From contig NZ_FOTE01000005.1 in the NCBI RefSeq assembly GCF_900114475.1, positions 372,001 to 436,000 on the forward strand: DNA of 64,000 nucleotides, read 5' to 3'. Shown here in pieces: positions 17,836-26,312 of this stretch. Source of the DNA: Paenibacillus sp. 1_12 (lineage in GTDB: Bacteria; Bacillota; Bacilli; Paenibacillales; NBRC-103111). Position numbers and translations under genes: made by a program. Each line of letters opens with the position of its first letter. The first letter of the stretch is position 1. The notes below the pieces were generated by a model that was not told the DNA's origin, searched no databases, and saw nothing but the letters and a program-made list of their open reading frames with translations.

Positions 17836-18020
17836 TATACGCTTACGAGGTTAGCTGTCGGATTCGGGCTAGAGAGTAGCCCTACCTATGGGTATGCGTT
17901 AGCATGCCCTAAGGATTCACCCCATGAAACTCGTGTTTCCTGATTATGAAGTAAACCGATCAGGTGTCGCGCGCTTCTTTGGTTCCCCCGTTCCTTTTAA
18001 ATTCAAGGACTCAGCGATAA
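17836..18020 (-). promoter_or_regulatory. ydaO-type c-di-AMP riboswitch controlling the kdp operon
   Basis: The minus strand carries the conserved ydaO blocks in order: GGAACGGGGGAACC, GGGGTGAATCC, GGTAGGGC, then GCCCGAATCCGACAGC and TAACCTCGTAAGCG. The terminal P1 helix pairs around 17841 with around 18015. Known members bind cyclic di-AMP and terminate transcription when it is high, which happens when K+ is plentiful. Here that would shut off K+ uptake. The same core occurs on the other strand at 18541. Confidence 0.93.
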
Positions 18021-18148
18021 AGTGCATGTTTCATTTTCAATTACAAACAAACCAATCCTGCCTTACCTATCCTATATATCTTATGTTCGTTGAACACGAT
18101 CACAAGCTTCATCATCCTCTCTCCAAAACACACGACTTTCTTTATCCG

Positions 18149-18166
18149 ATATGAACCGGTTCATAT
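18149..18166. repeat. 18-bp perfect palindrome
   Basis: ATATGAACCGGTTCATAT is a perfect palindrome in the gap between the two riboswitches. It has the size and symmetry of a dimeric repressor operator, but no regulator gene is adjacent and no promoter clearly overlaps it. Confidence 0.4.
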
Positions 18167-18237
18167 GGCTCAGATATTCAGCCGTTTCTTGGAAAACTTT
18201 GTTCGAATCATGAGATGTATCATACGCCAGCAGCTAA

Positions 18238-18450
18238 TCACTGTAAATAAATACCGCACACCATACTAGACCAAAATTGACTTGCATCATACTCAAATGC
18301 TTTTAATGCTCTGGATATCTGCATCCAGCTCATGATATCGTCGTTTTCCAACAATATTTTCAAATACCCAGCATAAGCCAGCATATGCATAGATAATAAA
18401 GGAAAATCAGATTTGATTCCGCTTTCATCGACTATTAAAGCAAAAATGGC
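18238..18450 (-). pseudogene. Possible protein-coding remnant of unknown origin
   Basis: An open stretch of 70 codons without a good start reads, in part, ESGIKSDFPLLSMHMLAYAG and then LLENDDIMSWMQISRALKAF before stopping at 18238. Composition is protein-like (Trp, Asp/Glu and aliphatic residues in helical spacing). The only internal ATG (18390) has no ribosome binding site. I cannot assign a family. It may be the tail of a lost gene. Otherwise 18020-18470 holds nothing recognisable except the palindrome. Confidence 0.25.
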
Positions 18451-18473
18451 TTAATTATGATACGGATTGGGGT

Positions 18474-18502
18474 TTTACAATATTTAACGTCCAGCGTATG
18501 AT
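18474..18502 (+). promoter_or_regulatory. Promoter of the plus-strand c-di-AMP riboswitch
   Basis: A -35 box TTTACA (18474-18479) and -10 box TATGAT (18497-18502) are separated by 17 nt. They lie about 40 nt upstream of the riboswitch P1 helix, a suitable distance. Confidence 0.6.
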
Positions 18503-18540
18503 ACATTTCATTAACCTAACAACTATATATCCTCCATATT

Positions 18541-18698
18541 CAACGCTTAATTCCCATTTAGGGAAACGGGGGACCCAGTTTAAGCCATCTAGCATTGATG
18601 GTTTATAGGGGTGAATCCTGAAGTCATGCTAACGCATAACCTTAGGTAGGGCACTCTCAAGCCCGAATCCGACAGCTAACCTCGTAAGCGAATTGAGA
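18541..18698 (+). promoter_or_regulatory. Second ydaO-type c-di-AMP riboswitch, divergent
   Basis: The full ydaO core is present: CGCTTA (P1 5' side), GGGAAACGGGGGACCC, GGGGTGAATCC, GGTAGGGC, GCCCGAATCCGACAGC and TAACCTCGTAAGCG. It differs from the minus-strand copy in peripheral loops, so it is not a recent perfect duplicate. It should switch off the 153-residue gene at 18825 when c-di-AMP is high. Confidence 0.93.
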
Positions 18699-18743
18699 GA
18701 GAAGCACACTCGTGTTCTCCTGTCCTTATTTATTCATGCAAAG

Positions 18744-18786
18744 GAAGCCCGAGAGTAGAGTTTCTCTGCTCCCTGGCTTCTTTGGT
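18744..18786 (+). terminator. Expression-platform terminator of the second riboswitch
   Basis: GAAGCC (18744-18749) pairs with GGCTTC (18775-18780) around an inner AGAG/CTCT helix, followed by TTTGGTTTG. The layout is the same as that of the kdp riboswitch terminator. Confidence 0.75.
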
Positions 18787-18824
18787 TTGTCCAAATTCAA
18801 GAAATAAAGAGGAGTGCAAGTATC

Positions 18825-19286
18825 ATGCTAAAGCTCGCCGCCCCATTGACTGTATCCACTGAACTATCCTTGATACCTTACAAAATCGGTTCCATGGAAA
18901 TCTACCAATTTGACTGTCCTCAGTTGAAAAACCGAATCCCTCAGCTCACTTCCGACTGTTCTTGCGGATTATTGAAAATTTCCAGCAGCGGGATCAATGG
19001 CTGGGCAGAATGTATGCTGCCCTCCTGCGATACCAAATTTGATCTGGTCCTGTGGGCTTCGGTTTTCATCAAATTAAAGGGACTTTCAATTACCGATGCG
19101 TTTGCTTTAATAAATATCAAGCAGCAAGCATGGGGAACAGGTCGATACGAGTTGGTTGAAACAGCTTTAGTTAACCTTGTTACTCAAATCCATAATCAGA
19201 ATGCCGTTCAGACAACGTATGCGAATGGCATTATTCTGGAACGATCCAGATTGATTGAACAATCACGATCTTATTTTTCCTTTTAA
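18825..19286 (+). CDS. Unknown 153-residue protein under c-di-AMP riboswitch control
   Basis: A soluble protein with no signal peptide or membrane segment. The segment IGSMEIYQFDCPQ ... GLLKISSSGINGWAEC (about residues 22-65) resembles the N-terminal cap domain of mandelate racemase/muconate lactonizing enzymes, where GxTGWGE follows a similar strand pattern. A later AWGTGRYELVETAL also fits the helical part of that cap. The catalytic barrel is absent; the protein ends at 153 residues, against about 370 for those enzymes. The resemblance is weak and I assign no reaction. Six Cys residues are present. ATG at 18825 follows GAGGAG. It is a single-gene transcript ending 11 nt before the convergent secreted-protein gene. 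Confidence 0.8.
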   Translation: MLKLAAPLTVSTELSLIPYKIGSMEIYQFDCPQLKNRIPQLTSDCSCGLLKISSSGINGWAECMLPSCDTKFDLVLWASVFIKLKGLSITDAFALINIKQQAWGTGRYELVETALVNLVTQIHNQNAVQTTYANGIILERSRLIEQSRSYFSF

Positions 19287-19297
19287 TACTTGCAATG

Positions 19298-21076
19298 TCA
19301 TGGTTGGCTTAACTCAGTCAATAAACGTTTGGCATCTCCGTTTTCCGTTTTAAATACTTCATATATTTTTAAAGTCAGTGGTGTATCAAATTGTTCAGAG
19401 TTTCCGCTAAAGGCAATATTGTTCTCACCTGAAACCAAACGTTCCTGCCCAATTAAGGACTTTACAGAGGTTCCCACGAGCCTTCCCAATGAATCATGCA
19501 GTTCAAATTGAAGCTGCGGGAAGCTTTCATCCACCTGGGCCTCTTTTTGGCGTTCAATATTGAAGAAAAACTTACCCTTGTAAGTATATTGATGAGTGAC
19601 TGAATTAAACAAGAAGGAAATGTCCCAACGGTCGACAGCTATATCAAAAGGGTAGATACTAAATTTGTCATTCTTATCCGATGTCTGCAAATTCACAGTA
19701 TAAGCGGCAATCGTCGACTTGTAGGGTGCTTGAGCCGTTGTATCCTGAATCTTCACAGCAAGCCCTGTTCCTGTCTCTGTGGCTGGTACCACATAAGTAT
19801 AATTGATTGTCATTCCTGTGTTCGGCAATACAGACGTCGTAGTCAACACTTGCCGTCTGCCATTGTATTGGTAACCTCCTGCATTGACCAATTCCGTTTG
19901 AAACACCGGGACGGCAAGCGGGCGGGAGCTTTGGTTATATAAGCGGAATTTAGCCGTAACCTGCTTGCTCCCTTCATCCTGATTATCGTTCATATGAAGT
20001 TCTACCAACGACACCTGCAAATCGGGATGTATGAGTTCACTTCGTGTATCGAACCGCATCGGGCTGCCTAACGAATAAGCATCATAAGCTTGAGAGTCAT
20101 CAGAACTTGGAAGTAAAATATTCAGCCTCCCCACTTGATAACGAACAACATTAGAAGCTCCAGATGAGAAGCTTTCCGATGTCAACAGATTCAAGCTCAA
20201 CAGCTCGGTATCCTGATCAGTAGGAATTGCGTAATGAATATACTTTTCTTCTTTAGCATCCAGTTGGATTGTTTCCTGCTCTAATCGTTTGCCTGCAAAT
20301 ACTTTTTTACCGTTTTTTCCGTCTATTGCAAACTCGGGTATAGTTTCCCGTTGATTTGATGGGTTATACGCCAGCAATTGAACGACATACACATTACCTG
20401 TCTTGGTAGACTCCTTATGGATATCAACAGGTTTGTATGCTATAGGAGAATCCAATGAAGGAATCTGGAAAGCATCCGACCACTTGCGGATTGCTGTAGA
20501 ATCTGTAATGGAAGTATCTACGCCATTCCAGGGCTGTACCGTGATAGGAACAGCAGCAATTAGCGTTTCTTTCTTTGGATATACATAGTAATCCACATCT
20601 GTCCAATTCACTTCACTTATGCTTAACTTCTCAGCTCGATCCAATACGACCATATAGCTAATATCTGTAGTGGTCTGGGGCTGAATGACTCTTGGATTCG
20701 ACGTGCTTGGCGCAAGTGTATAGGTTATTCCCTTGCTGGTACGGACATGAAACTCGTAATCCGGAACCTTGGTGATTGAGGTGCTTGTGTTTTCCATTTT
20801 GATAACAATGCCGATCCGAGTGCCTCCGAGAATTTCCTCTGCCAGAACACTTTTCAACTGCACATTCAATACATCCGTTAATGGGTATACCGCAGATTTG
20901 GATTCGACGGCTTGGGTAGGGCTGAGCTCTAAAAATTTGTTAAGCAAAGCGCTGCCAGGCTGATCGCTACTTATGCTCATGGCAGCGGGTACCTCAGCAA
21001 AAGCAGGGCTCATGAAGCCAGTGATCGATGCCGATAATACGGCCGATGCTACGATGACGGTTAACCTTCTGTTCAT
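19298..21076 (-). CDS. Unknown secreted protein in an RND efflux operon
   Basis: A 592-residue exported protein. A signal peptide spans residues 1-27 (cleavage after AFA). The rest is beta-rich with repeated segments resembling Ig-like or DUF-type modules: for example IGIVIKMENTSTSITKVPDY, VVQLLAYNPSNQRETIPEFA and TAKFRLYNQSSRPLAVPVFQ. These three share a pattern of a strand, an Asn-rich turn and a proline strand, so the protein may contain three or four related domains. I do not recognise a family. It starts 28 nt after the RND adaptor stop, in the same operon, so it could be an extracellular partner of the pump. Confidence 0.82.
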   Translation of the reverse strand: MNRRLTVIVASAVLSASITGFMSPAFAEVPAAMSISSDQPGSALLNKFLELSPTQAVESKSAVYPLTDVLNVQLKSVLAEEILGGTRIGIVIKMENTSTSITKVPDYEFHVRTSKGITYTLAPSTSNPRVIQPQTTTDISYMVVLDRAEKLSISEVNWTDVDYYVYPKKETLIAAVPITVQPWNGVDTSITDSTAIRKWSDAFQIPSLDSPIAYKPVDIHKESTKTGNVYVVQLLAYNPSNQRETIPEFAIDGKNGKKVFAGKRLEQETIQLDAKEEKYIHYAIPTDQDTELLSLNLLTSESFSSGASNVVRYQVGRLNILLPSSDDSQAYDAYSLGSPMRFDTRSELIHPDLQVSLVELHMNDNQDEGSKQVTAKFRLYNQSSRPLAVPVFQTELVNAGGYQYNGRRQVLTTTSVLPNTGMTINYTYVVPATETGTGLAVKIQDTTAQAPYKSTIAAYTVNLQTSDKNDKFSIYPFDIAVDRWDISFLFNSVTHQYTYKGKFFFNIERQKEAQVDESFPQLQFELHDSLGRLVGTSVKSLIGQERLVSGENNIAFSGNSEQFDTPLTLKIYEVFKTENGDAKRLLTELSQP

Positions 21077-21104
21077 TCGTTCTCCTCCTGTTACAAGTCA
21101 TTAT

Positions 21105-22361
21105 TTATTGAGATAGCTTTACTTTTTCTTTATCCTTCAATTGATTTTGTCCCGAAGTTACTAACGATTCTCCTTCTTTCACTCCGCTTATGACCTCTTG
21201 AAACGTATCACTTAAACGTCCAAGAACGACCTTACGCTTCTCCACAGTATCTCCAGCCATAACAAATACGTAGCTCTCTCCACTTTCACGAACAATACTT
21301 AAGGTCGGCACGGTTACTACGATTTGATCCTGATCTTCTGTCAGTAGGACTTGAACCTTCATTCCCGGCTTGAATTTGCGATCCTGATTGGGCAATTCAA
21401 GTTCCAAAGAGTAGGCTTTGGATTGTGTACTGACAACATCAGCCAGATAGCTCACTTTAGCTTTATGCTTCTCTGTTGAACCGGATATGTAAAAGGAAAG
21501 CTCTTCCTTCCCGCGTACAAGTGCTGCTGCCTCCTCGGTAAGTTCCGCTTTAATCTTTATGGGATCCAGCTGTTGAATCTGTGCAGAACGAAAACCTGCT
21601 GGAAGCATCATGCCGACTTCGATAGGCAGATCCGTCAGTACTCCGCTAACGCTTGCCCTTACTTCCATATGCTCCAAGGTTCGATCTGCTTCTCGAATCG
21701 ACACATCCGATAACAGCAGACCCTGCTCCAGCTGTGATAACGAATTGGTTGTTTCCAGCGTTTTTTGTTTCTGCAGGCTGCTCTGCAAATCAAGCTTGAG
21801 ATTGCTTAACTGCGTTTCTACCTGCTCCAACTGGAATTTCGTCGAAAGCCCCAGATCAAAATCGTTGCGCATTTTATTGTAATTTTTTTCAGTTTCCTTA
21901 ATTGCTGCTTCCAGCTTAACAATACCGTTCTGTACATCCTGCTTGCTGTTCGCCAAATCCTCACGTGCTTTTATCAGCTGCTGTTGAGTACCGGCTATTG
22001 TAACATTTGCTTTTTCTTTGGAAATTAGGACATCGGTTTGGTCGAGTCTAAAAATCACTTCTCCTTTCTCGACATTATCTCCGCGCTTCTTCAATATTTC
22101 CTTGACATCGCCGCCAACCTTGACTGCCACATCTAGCTGTATGGAGGAAGTTATATCGGCTACCTGCTCCAAAGGCTCGCTTATTTTCTGCTTGGCCACT
22201 TTTGTCACTTTAACCTGTTTGAGCTGTACCTCATTTGCTTGTGCTTGTGCCGGTTGGGCTTTGGGCGCTTCGGAGCAGCCTGCAAGCAGCGCTGCGCCAA
22301 GCATCATGACTCCCATCGTTTTTATACCTGTATGAATTGGGTTCACCCTAATTGGTTTCAT
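21105..22361 (-). CDS. RND efflux adaptor subunit (HlyD/AcrA family), lipoprotein
   Basis: A 418-residue membrane-fusion protein. A lipobox (LLAGC) predicts lipid anchoring at Cys29. The family order is visible: a biotinyl/lipoyl half (DVAVKVGGDVKEILKKRGDN, VEKGEVIFRLD), a long coiled-coil hairpin (about residues 115-225), the second lipoyl half (VSGVLTDLPIEVG), a beta barrel, and a C-terminal membrane-proximal domain. It would couple the RND permease to the cell surface. It lies 45 nt after the permease gene. Confidence 0.93.
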   Translation of the reverse strand: MKPIRVNPIHTGIKTMGVMMLGAALLAGCSEAPKAQPAQAQANEVQLKQVKVTKVAKQKISEPLEQVADITSSIQLDVAVKVGGDVKEILKKRGDNVEKGEVIFRLDQTDVLISKEKANVTIAGTQQQLIKAREDLANSKQDVQNGIVKLEAAIKETEKNYNKMRNDFDLGLSTKFQLEQVETQLSNLKLDLQSSLQKQKTLETTNSLSQLEQGLLLSDVSIREADRTLEHMEVRASVSGVLTDLPIEVGMMLPAGFRSAQIQQLDPIKIKAELTEEAAALVRGKEELSFYISGSTEKHKAKVSYLADVVSTQSKAYSLELELPNQDRKFKPGMKVQVLLTEDQDQIVVTVPTLSIVRESGESYVFVMAGDTVEKRKVVLGRLSDTFQEVISGVKEGESLVTSGQNQLKDKEKVKLSQ

Positions 22362-22406
22362 TGAACGTTTCTCCTTTTCGCTATCTTTCTGTCTGCTGAT
22401 GGAAGC

Positions 22407-25400
22407 CTAAATGCTTTTTGCGGCTGGTGTTTTGGCAACACGGTTTTCATTTCTGTTCATAAACCGCGAGATTCCGACATTCATCTTGTCGATAAGTTCG
22501 TAAATCACGGGCACAACGATTAAAGTCAACACAGTCGAAGTGATCAAACCGCCTATAACAACAACCGCCAAGCCTTTGGAAATCAGTGAGCCATCCGAAA
22601 CCCCCAATGCCAAAGGCAGCAGAGTCATAACAGTGGCGCCCGCTGTCATAATAATCGGACGAAGCCTTGTTAATCCCGCTCTGACTAGAGCATCACGAAC
22701 CGTTAATCCATCCGCGCGCAGCTGCTGTACCCGGTCGATCAGTACGATGGCATTGGTGACAACAACCCCGATAAGCATCAAAAATCCGATCAGAGACGTG
22801 ATATTAATCGACTCCCCTGAAATAAGCAGCGCAATAAGTCCGCCGATTGCAGCAAGTGGAACCGAGAAGAGAATAACAAAAGGTGCACTCGCGTTCCCGA
22901 AAGCAATAACCATAACGAGATATACGAGACAAATCGCTGCGCCCATGGCAACCGCCATTTGACCAAAGCTTTCCTGAATGTCATCATTTACGCCTTGAGC
23001 CTGCGTACGGACAGCTCCTGGAATTACTACTGTCTTCAAGGCTTCTGTTACTTTGGTGCTCACGCCGCCTTTGTCTTTACTTTCGATTTTGGCGGTAATT
23101 TTCACATACTGCTCCTGCATTTCCCGAGTAATTGCTGCTGGTGCTTCTACCTGACTGATTTTGGCCACATCATTTAGAGAGACTACCGCACCGGTCGACG
23201 TTGTCAACTGAATGCGTCCCAGCTTTTCCTTCGAGTTTTTGAAATCATCATCTACCATGACTTTGGTTTCAAAGGTTACATTGTCGAATTTAATATCGCC
23301 AAGTGGTGCCTCCGCAAGCCATAAACGTACCGTGTCTGTAATTTGCGCTGATGATAATCCATATACACGCGCCTTATTCTGATCTACACTGACAACCACC
23401 TGTGTCTTCTTTTCACTTAGGCTGTCCTTAATCGTTGTCAATTCGGGAAATTCCCTCATCTTCGCTTTAACCAGCTCGGCTCCGGCAATCAGCTGGTTCA
23501 AGTCTTCACCCTTAAGCAGGTAGGCAAAATCATCTCCTGAGCCCATGCTTGGCGCTAACAGCGCACCTTCAATTTCTGAATCCTTGGGGGTCATTTCCAC
23601 AATTTTATGCTTGTAAAGCTCCGCCATCTCTTTGGCATTGGAGGCCGCGGATACAGATGCGATAATTGACGCCTTGTATGGCGTACGTTCTCCGCTCGTA
23701 TTTTGTTGGTCATAGCCGACCATGGATTCAAAATAGTCAAATGCTGGTTGTCCGGCAGCATCCTTGGATTCCCGGAACATGGCTTCGATTTCTTTCATCT
23801 TCAAATCCATCGATTCAAAGGAAGTATCCTGTGGAAGCTTCAACGTATACTGAACCTGCTTGTTGGTTTCGCTATCCGGCATAAAGGCCATCGGGAGAAA
23901 AGGAACCGTTCCTCCTATCGATATAACAAGCGCCAAAAATGCGGCTAAAACCGTCTTCTTCGGGTTATCAAGCGACCAATTCAATATTTTTTTATAAGAG
24001 CCGCCCAGCTTGCCAACCTGCTCTTCATCGTGATGCTTGATCTTGTTGCTTTTGAGCACCATCAGTTTGGCCAGCATCGGGATGACTGTCAACGCAATGA
24101 TTAGTGAAGACATTAACGCTACAATCAACGTAATGGCAAAGGGTCTGAATATATCCCCCAATACCCCGCTGACAAAAGTAATCGGTAAAAATACACCCGC
24201 AGTAGTAATGGTAGACGAGGTGATCGCTGAAGCTACTCGTGCTGTAGCCAGCTTAATAACGGATTCATTACGATCACTGACCCTTTGCAGCTCGCTGTAT
24301 ATGTTTTCAATAACAACAATCGAGTCGTCCACGACCCGTCCCACGGCAATCGTCAAACCGCCAAGCGTCATAATATTGAGCGTTATATCCAACGATGCCA
24401 TAGCGCACAACGTAGTTAATATCGACAATGGGATCGAAACCAAAACAATTAAGGTCATACGCACATTTCTCAGGAACAGCAAAATCATAACCGAAGCCAA
24501 TACGGCCCCCATAATGCCTTCCTTCAGCATGCCGTTAATCGACTTTTTGACATCATTAGCTGCATTATAAACAGGCGAGAATTTTAAATTCGGGTATTCC
24601 TTTGTCCAGCCGGCAAACAATTTATCTACATCATTGGCAAATTTGACCGTATTGGCATCTTTCCCTTTGAACAACGTAAGTCCAATAGCCGGATTGCTGT
24701 CCAGCCGGGAAATAAATTTGGATTCCGAGATGGCTTCAACCTTGGAAATATGTTTTAGCAGCACCGTGTCGCCCTTTGGAGATGTAATTTTCATATTTTC
24801 CAGATTGTATATCGTATTCAAGTCACTTTCGATCCGAACCGATTGTGAGCTCCCGTTAAAATCGACTTTGCCTGCAGGACTTGTCATTAAGGCAGTCTGA
24901 ATGCTTTGTGAAACAAGAGCAGGGGTCATTCCGTAATTGTTGATCGCACTGATATTCAGCTTCAGCTTCAAGGTTGCTTCCTGCTGACCTATCGAATCTA
25001 CATGGTCAATCCCATCCATAGCACTTAAGGTAGGCTCAATGATATCCTTATAAATCCGGTTCAGCTCTTCATGGTTCATATTCTCATTACCGTTAATCGC
25101 TGCAAAGTAAACCGGGAAATCACTGCTGCCAAACTTGGAAACCTTCGGTTCACTTGCTCCTTTGGGAAGCACAATATCCTTGATAGCACTTTCGATGTCC
25201 CGCTTCGCATCATCAGGCTTCCTACCATTCGCCAACTCAACCGTGATTGCCGAGAAATTGTCATTCGAGCTGGAGGATACTTTTTTCACACCCTCCACAC
25301 CCACAACCCGCTTCTCGAGAACCTTCGTTACATTATCCATAACATCCTTCGGAGGGGCCGGATACACCGTGCTTATAAATACGATGGGCAAGGAAATGTC

Positions 25401-25517
25401 AGGCATACTTTCTTGTTTCAATGTGGATGCGGAGAATGTGCCTGCGAGGAGCAATATAAAGCTGATAATAATAATCGCTGCCGCATTTTTCAAAGAAAAA
25501 TTAGTAAATTTGTTCAT
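22407..25517 (-). CDS. RND-family efflux permease (AcrB/SwrC-like)
   Basis: A 1036-residue inner membrane transporter with the two-fold RND layout: TM1, a large extracytoplasmic loop, TM2-6, then TM7, second loop and TM8-12. TM4 carries the proton-relay pair in GRVVDDSIVVIENI. GAVLASVMILLFLRN and the C-terminal GVVVTNAIVLIDRV blocks are typical. In Bacillus subtilis the related SwrC exports surfactin; the cargo here is unknown. The operon order is regulator, permease, adaptor, secreted protein. Confidence 0.96.
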   Translation of the reverse strand: MNKFTNFSLKNAAAIIIISFILLLAGTFSASTLKQESMPDISLPIVFISTVYPAPPKDVMDNVTKVLEKRVVGVEGVKKVSSSSNDNFSAITVELANGRKPDDAKRDIESAIKDIVLPKGASEPKVSKFGSSDFPVYFAAINGNENMNHEELNRIYKDIIEPTLSAMDGIDHVDSIGQQEATLKLKLNISAINNYGMTPALVSQSIQTALMTSPAGKVDFNGSSQSVRIESDLNTIYNLENMKITSPKGDTVLLKHISKVEAISESKFISRLDSNPAIGLTLFKGKDANTVKFANDVDKLFAGWTKEYPNLKFSPVYNAANDVKKSINGMLKEGIMGAVLASVMILLFLRNVRMTLIVLVSIPLSILTTLCAMASLDITLNIMTLGGLTIAVGRVVDDSIVVIENIYSELQRVSDRNESVIKLATARVASAITSSTITTAGVFLPITFVSGVLGDIFRPFAITLIVALMSSLIIALTVIPMLAKLMVLKSNKIKHHDEEQVGKLGGSYKKILNWSLDNPKKTVLAAFLALVISIGGTVPFLPMAFMPDSETNKQVQYTLKLPQDTSFESMDLKMKEIEAMFRESKDAAGQPAFDYFESMVGYDQQNTSGERTPYKASIIASVSAASNAKEMAELYKHKIVEMTPKDSEIEGALLAPSMGSGDDFAYLLKGEDLNQLIAGAELVKAKMREFPELTTIKDSLSEKKTQVVVSVDQNKARVYGLSSAQITDTVRLWLAEAPLGDIKFDNVTFETKVMVDDDFKNSKEKLGRIQLTTSTGAVVSLNDVAKISQVEAPAAITREMQEQYVKITAKIESKDKGGVSTKVTEALKTVVIPGAVRTQAQGVNDDIQESFGQMAVAMGAAICLVYLVMVIAFGNASAPFVILFSVPLAAIGGLIALLISGESINITSLIGFLMLIGVVVTNAIVLIDRVQQLRADGLTVRDALVRAGLTRLRPIIMTAGATVMTLLPLALGVSDGSLISKGLAVVVIGGLITSTVLTLIVVPVIYELIDKMNVGISRFMNRNENRVAKTPAAKSI

Positions 25518-25537
25518 CGTTTGACTCCTTCATTAAG

Positions 25538-26038
25538 TTACAATAATTGCTTTTTTAACAGCCATTCCTCGTTGATTTCTTTCATTCTAGACAAGTAGAT
25601 GTCACAAAATAAAGACATTTCGCTGAACCTTTGTTTAACGACGAGACACATCTCTTGATCTTCAGCTTCCAAGCCTTCTTGCTCCTGAAGAGCATTCAAA
25701 ACCCGTTCCAGCGTTTGTTGAACCGATTTGACTTTCTCTGTATAAGTATCAAACACTTGGATTTCATAATCATCCGCTATGTAATAATAATCCTTTCTGT
25801 CATTTTGTATGGGGACCTTACAGCACAAATGCCGCGCTACCATGTTTCGAATTTGAACACTGATGGCTGCCTTGGAAACGGATAATGCCTCTGCCATCTG
25901 CTGCAGACACAAAGGCTCTGTCGAAAAGAGCAGCAGTGTAAAGAGTTTGCCAACGAGTGGGCTGAATCCACTTTTCTCCAGATGAATGGACATAAAATGA
26001 CTCGTGCTTAATTTCATTTCGTCGAGGGTTTGTAACAT
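25538..26038 (-). CDS. GbsR/MarR-like winged-helix regulator
   Basis: A 166-residue protein with a winged helix at about residues 35-95 (for example LQQMAEALSVSKAAISVQIR and the following wing) and a C-terminal helical dimerization region. The arrangement resembles the GbsR subgroup of MarR regulators. The start is taken as ATG 26038, about 14 nt after AAAGGAG; a longer TTG start at 26065 has no ribosome binding site. It is the first gene of the RND operon, 20 nt before the permease, and probably senses a pump substrate. Confidence 0.85.
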   Translation of the reverse strand: MLQTLDEMKLSTSHFMSIHLEKSGFSPLVGKLFTLLLFSTEPLCLQQMAEALSVSKAAISVQIRNMVARHLCCKVPIQNDRKDYYYIADDYEIQVFDTYTEKVKSVQQTLERVLNALQEQEGLEAEDQEMCLVVKQRFSEMSLFCDIYLSRMKEINEEWLLKKQLL

Positions 26039-26120
26039 CGTATTGAGAGGGGCTCCTTTCTGCAAATATATTTAAGGACATTCGCAACTTTAAGAATGAT
26101 GTTAAACATATAAATAAATT

Positions 26121-26136
26121 ATGACTGACTGGTCAT
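26121..26136. promoter_or_regulatory. TetR-type operator, efflux side
   Basis: ATGACTGACTGGTCAT is an exact inverted copy of the second site at 26212, apart from the last base pair. Its ends (TGAC/GTCA) are palindromic. A TATACT -10-like box for the efflux operon lies next to it, so bound repressor should block that promoter. Confidence 0.72.
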
Positions 26137-26211
26137 TATGAAAGTATAATAATGGATATATAGGTTTAAATCAACCTTTTTTTATTTTAATTCGTAACTC
26201 AAACTAAATTT

Positions 26212-26227
26212 ATGACCAGTCAGTCAC
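26212..26227. promoter_or_regulatory. TetR-type operator, regulator side
   Basis: ATGACCAGTCAGTCAC is the mirror image of the site at 26121-26136, 91 nt away. It lies 4 nt upstream of the -35 box of the tetR promoter, which fits autoregulation. Confidence 0.72.
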
Positions 26228-26231
26228 TACG

Positions 26232-26260
26232 TTGACAGCTCTATGTTCCACGTTTACAAT
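26232..26260 (+). promoter_or_regulatory. Promoter of the TetR gene
   Basis: A perfect -35 box TTGACA (26232-26237) and a near-perfect -10 box TACAAT (26255-26260) have the ideal 17-nt spacing. The start codon lies 52 nt downstream. Confidence 0.8.
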
Positions 26261-26312
26261 ATCTGTATACCTGAAATTTATTTAGTTGGGGAAACAAGGA
26301 GTGTCGAACAGA

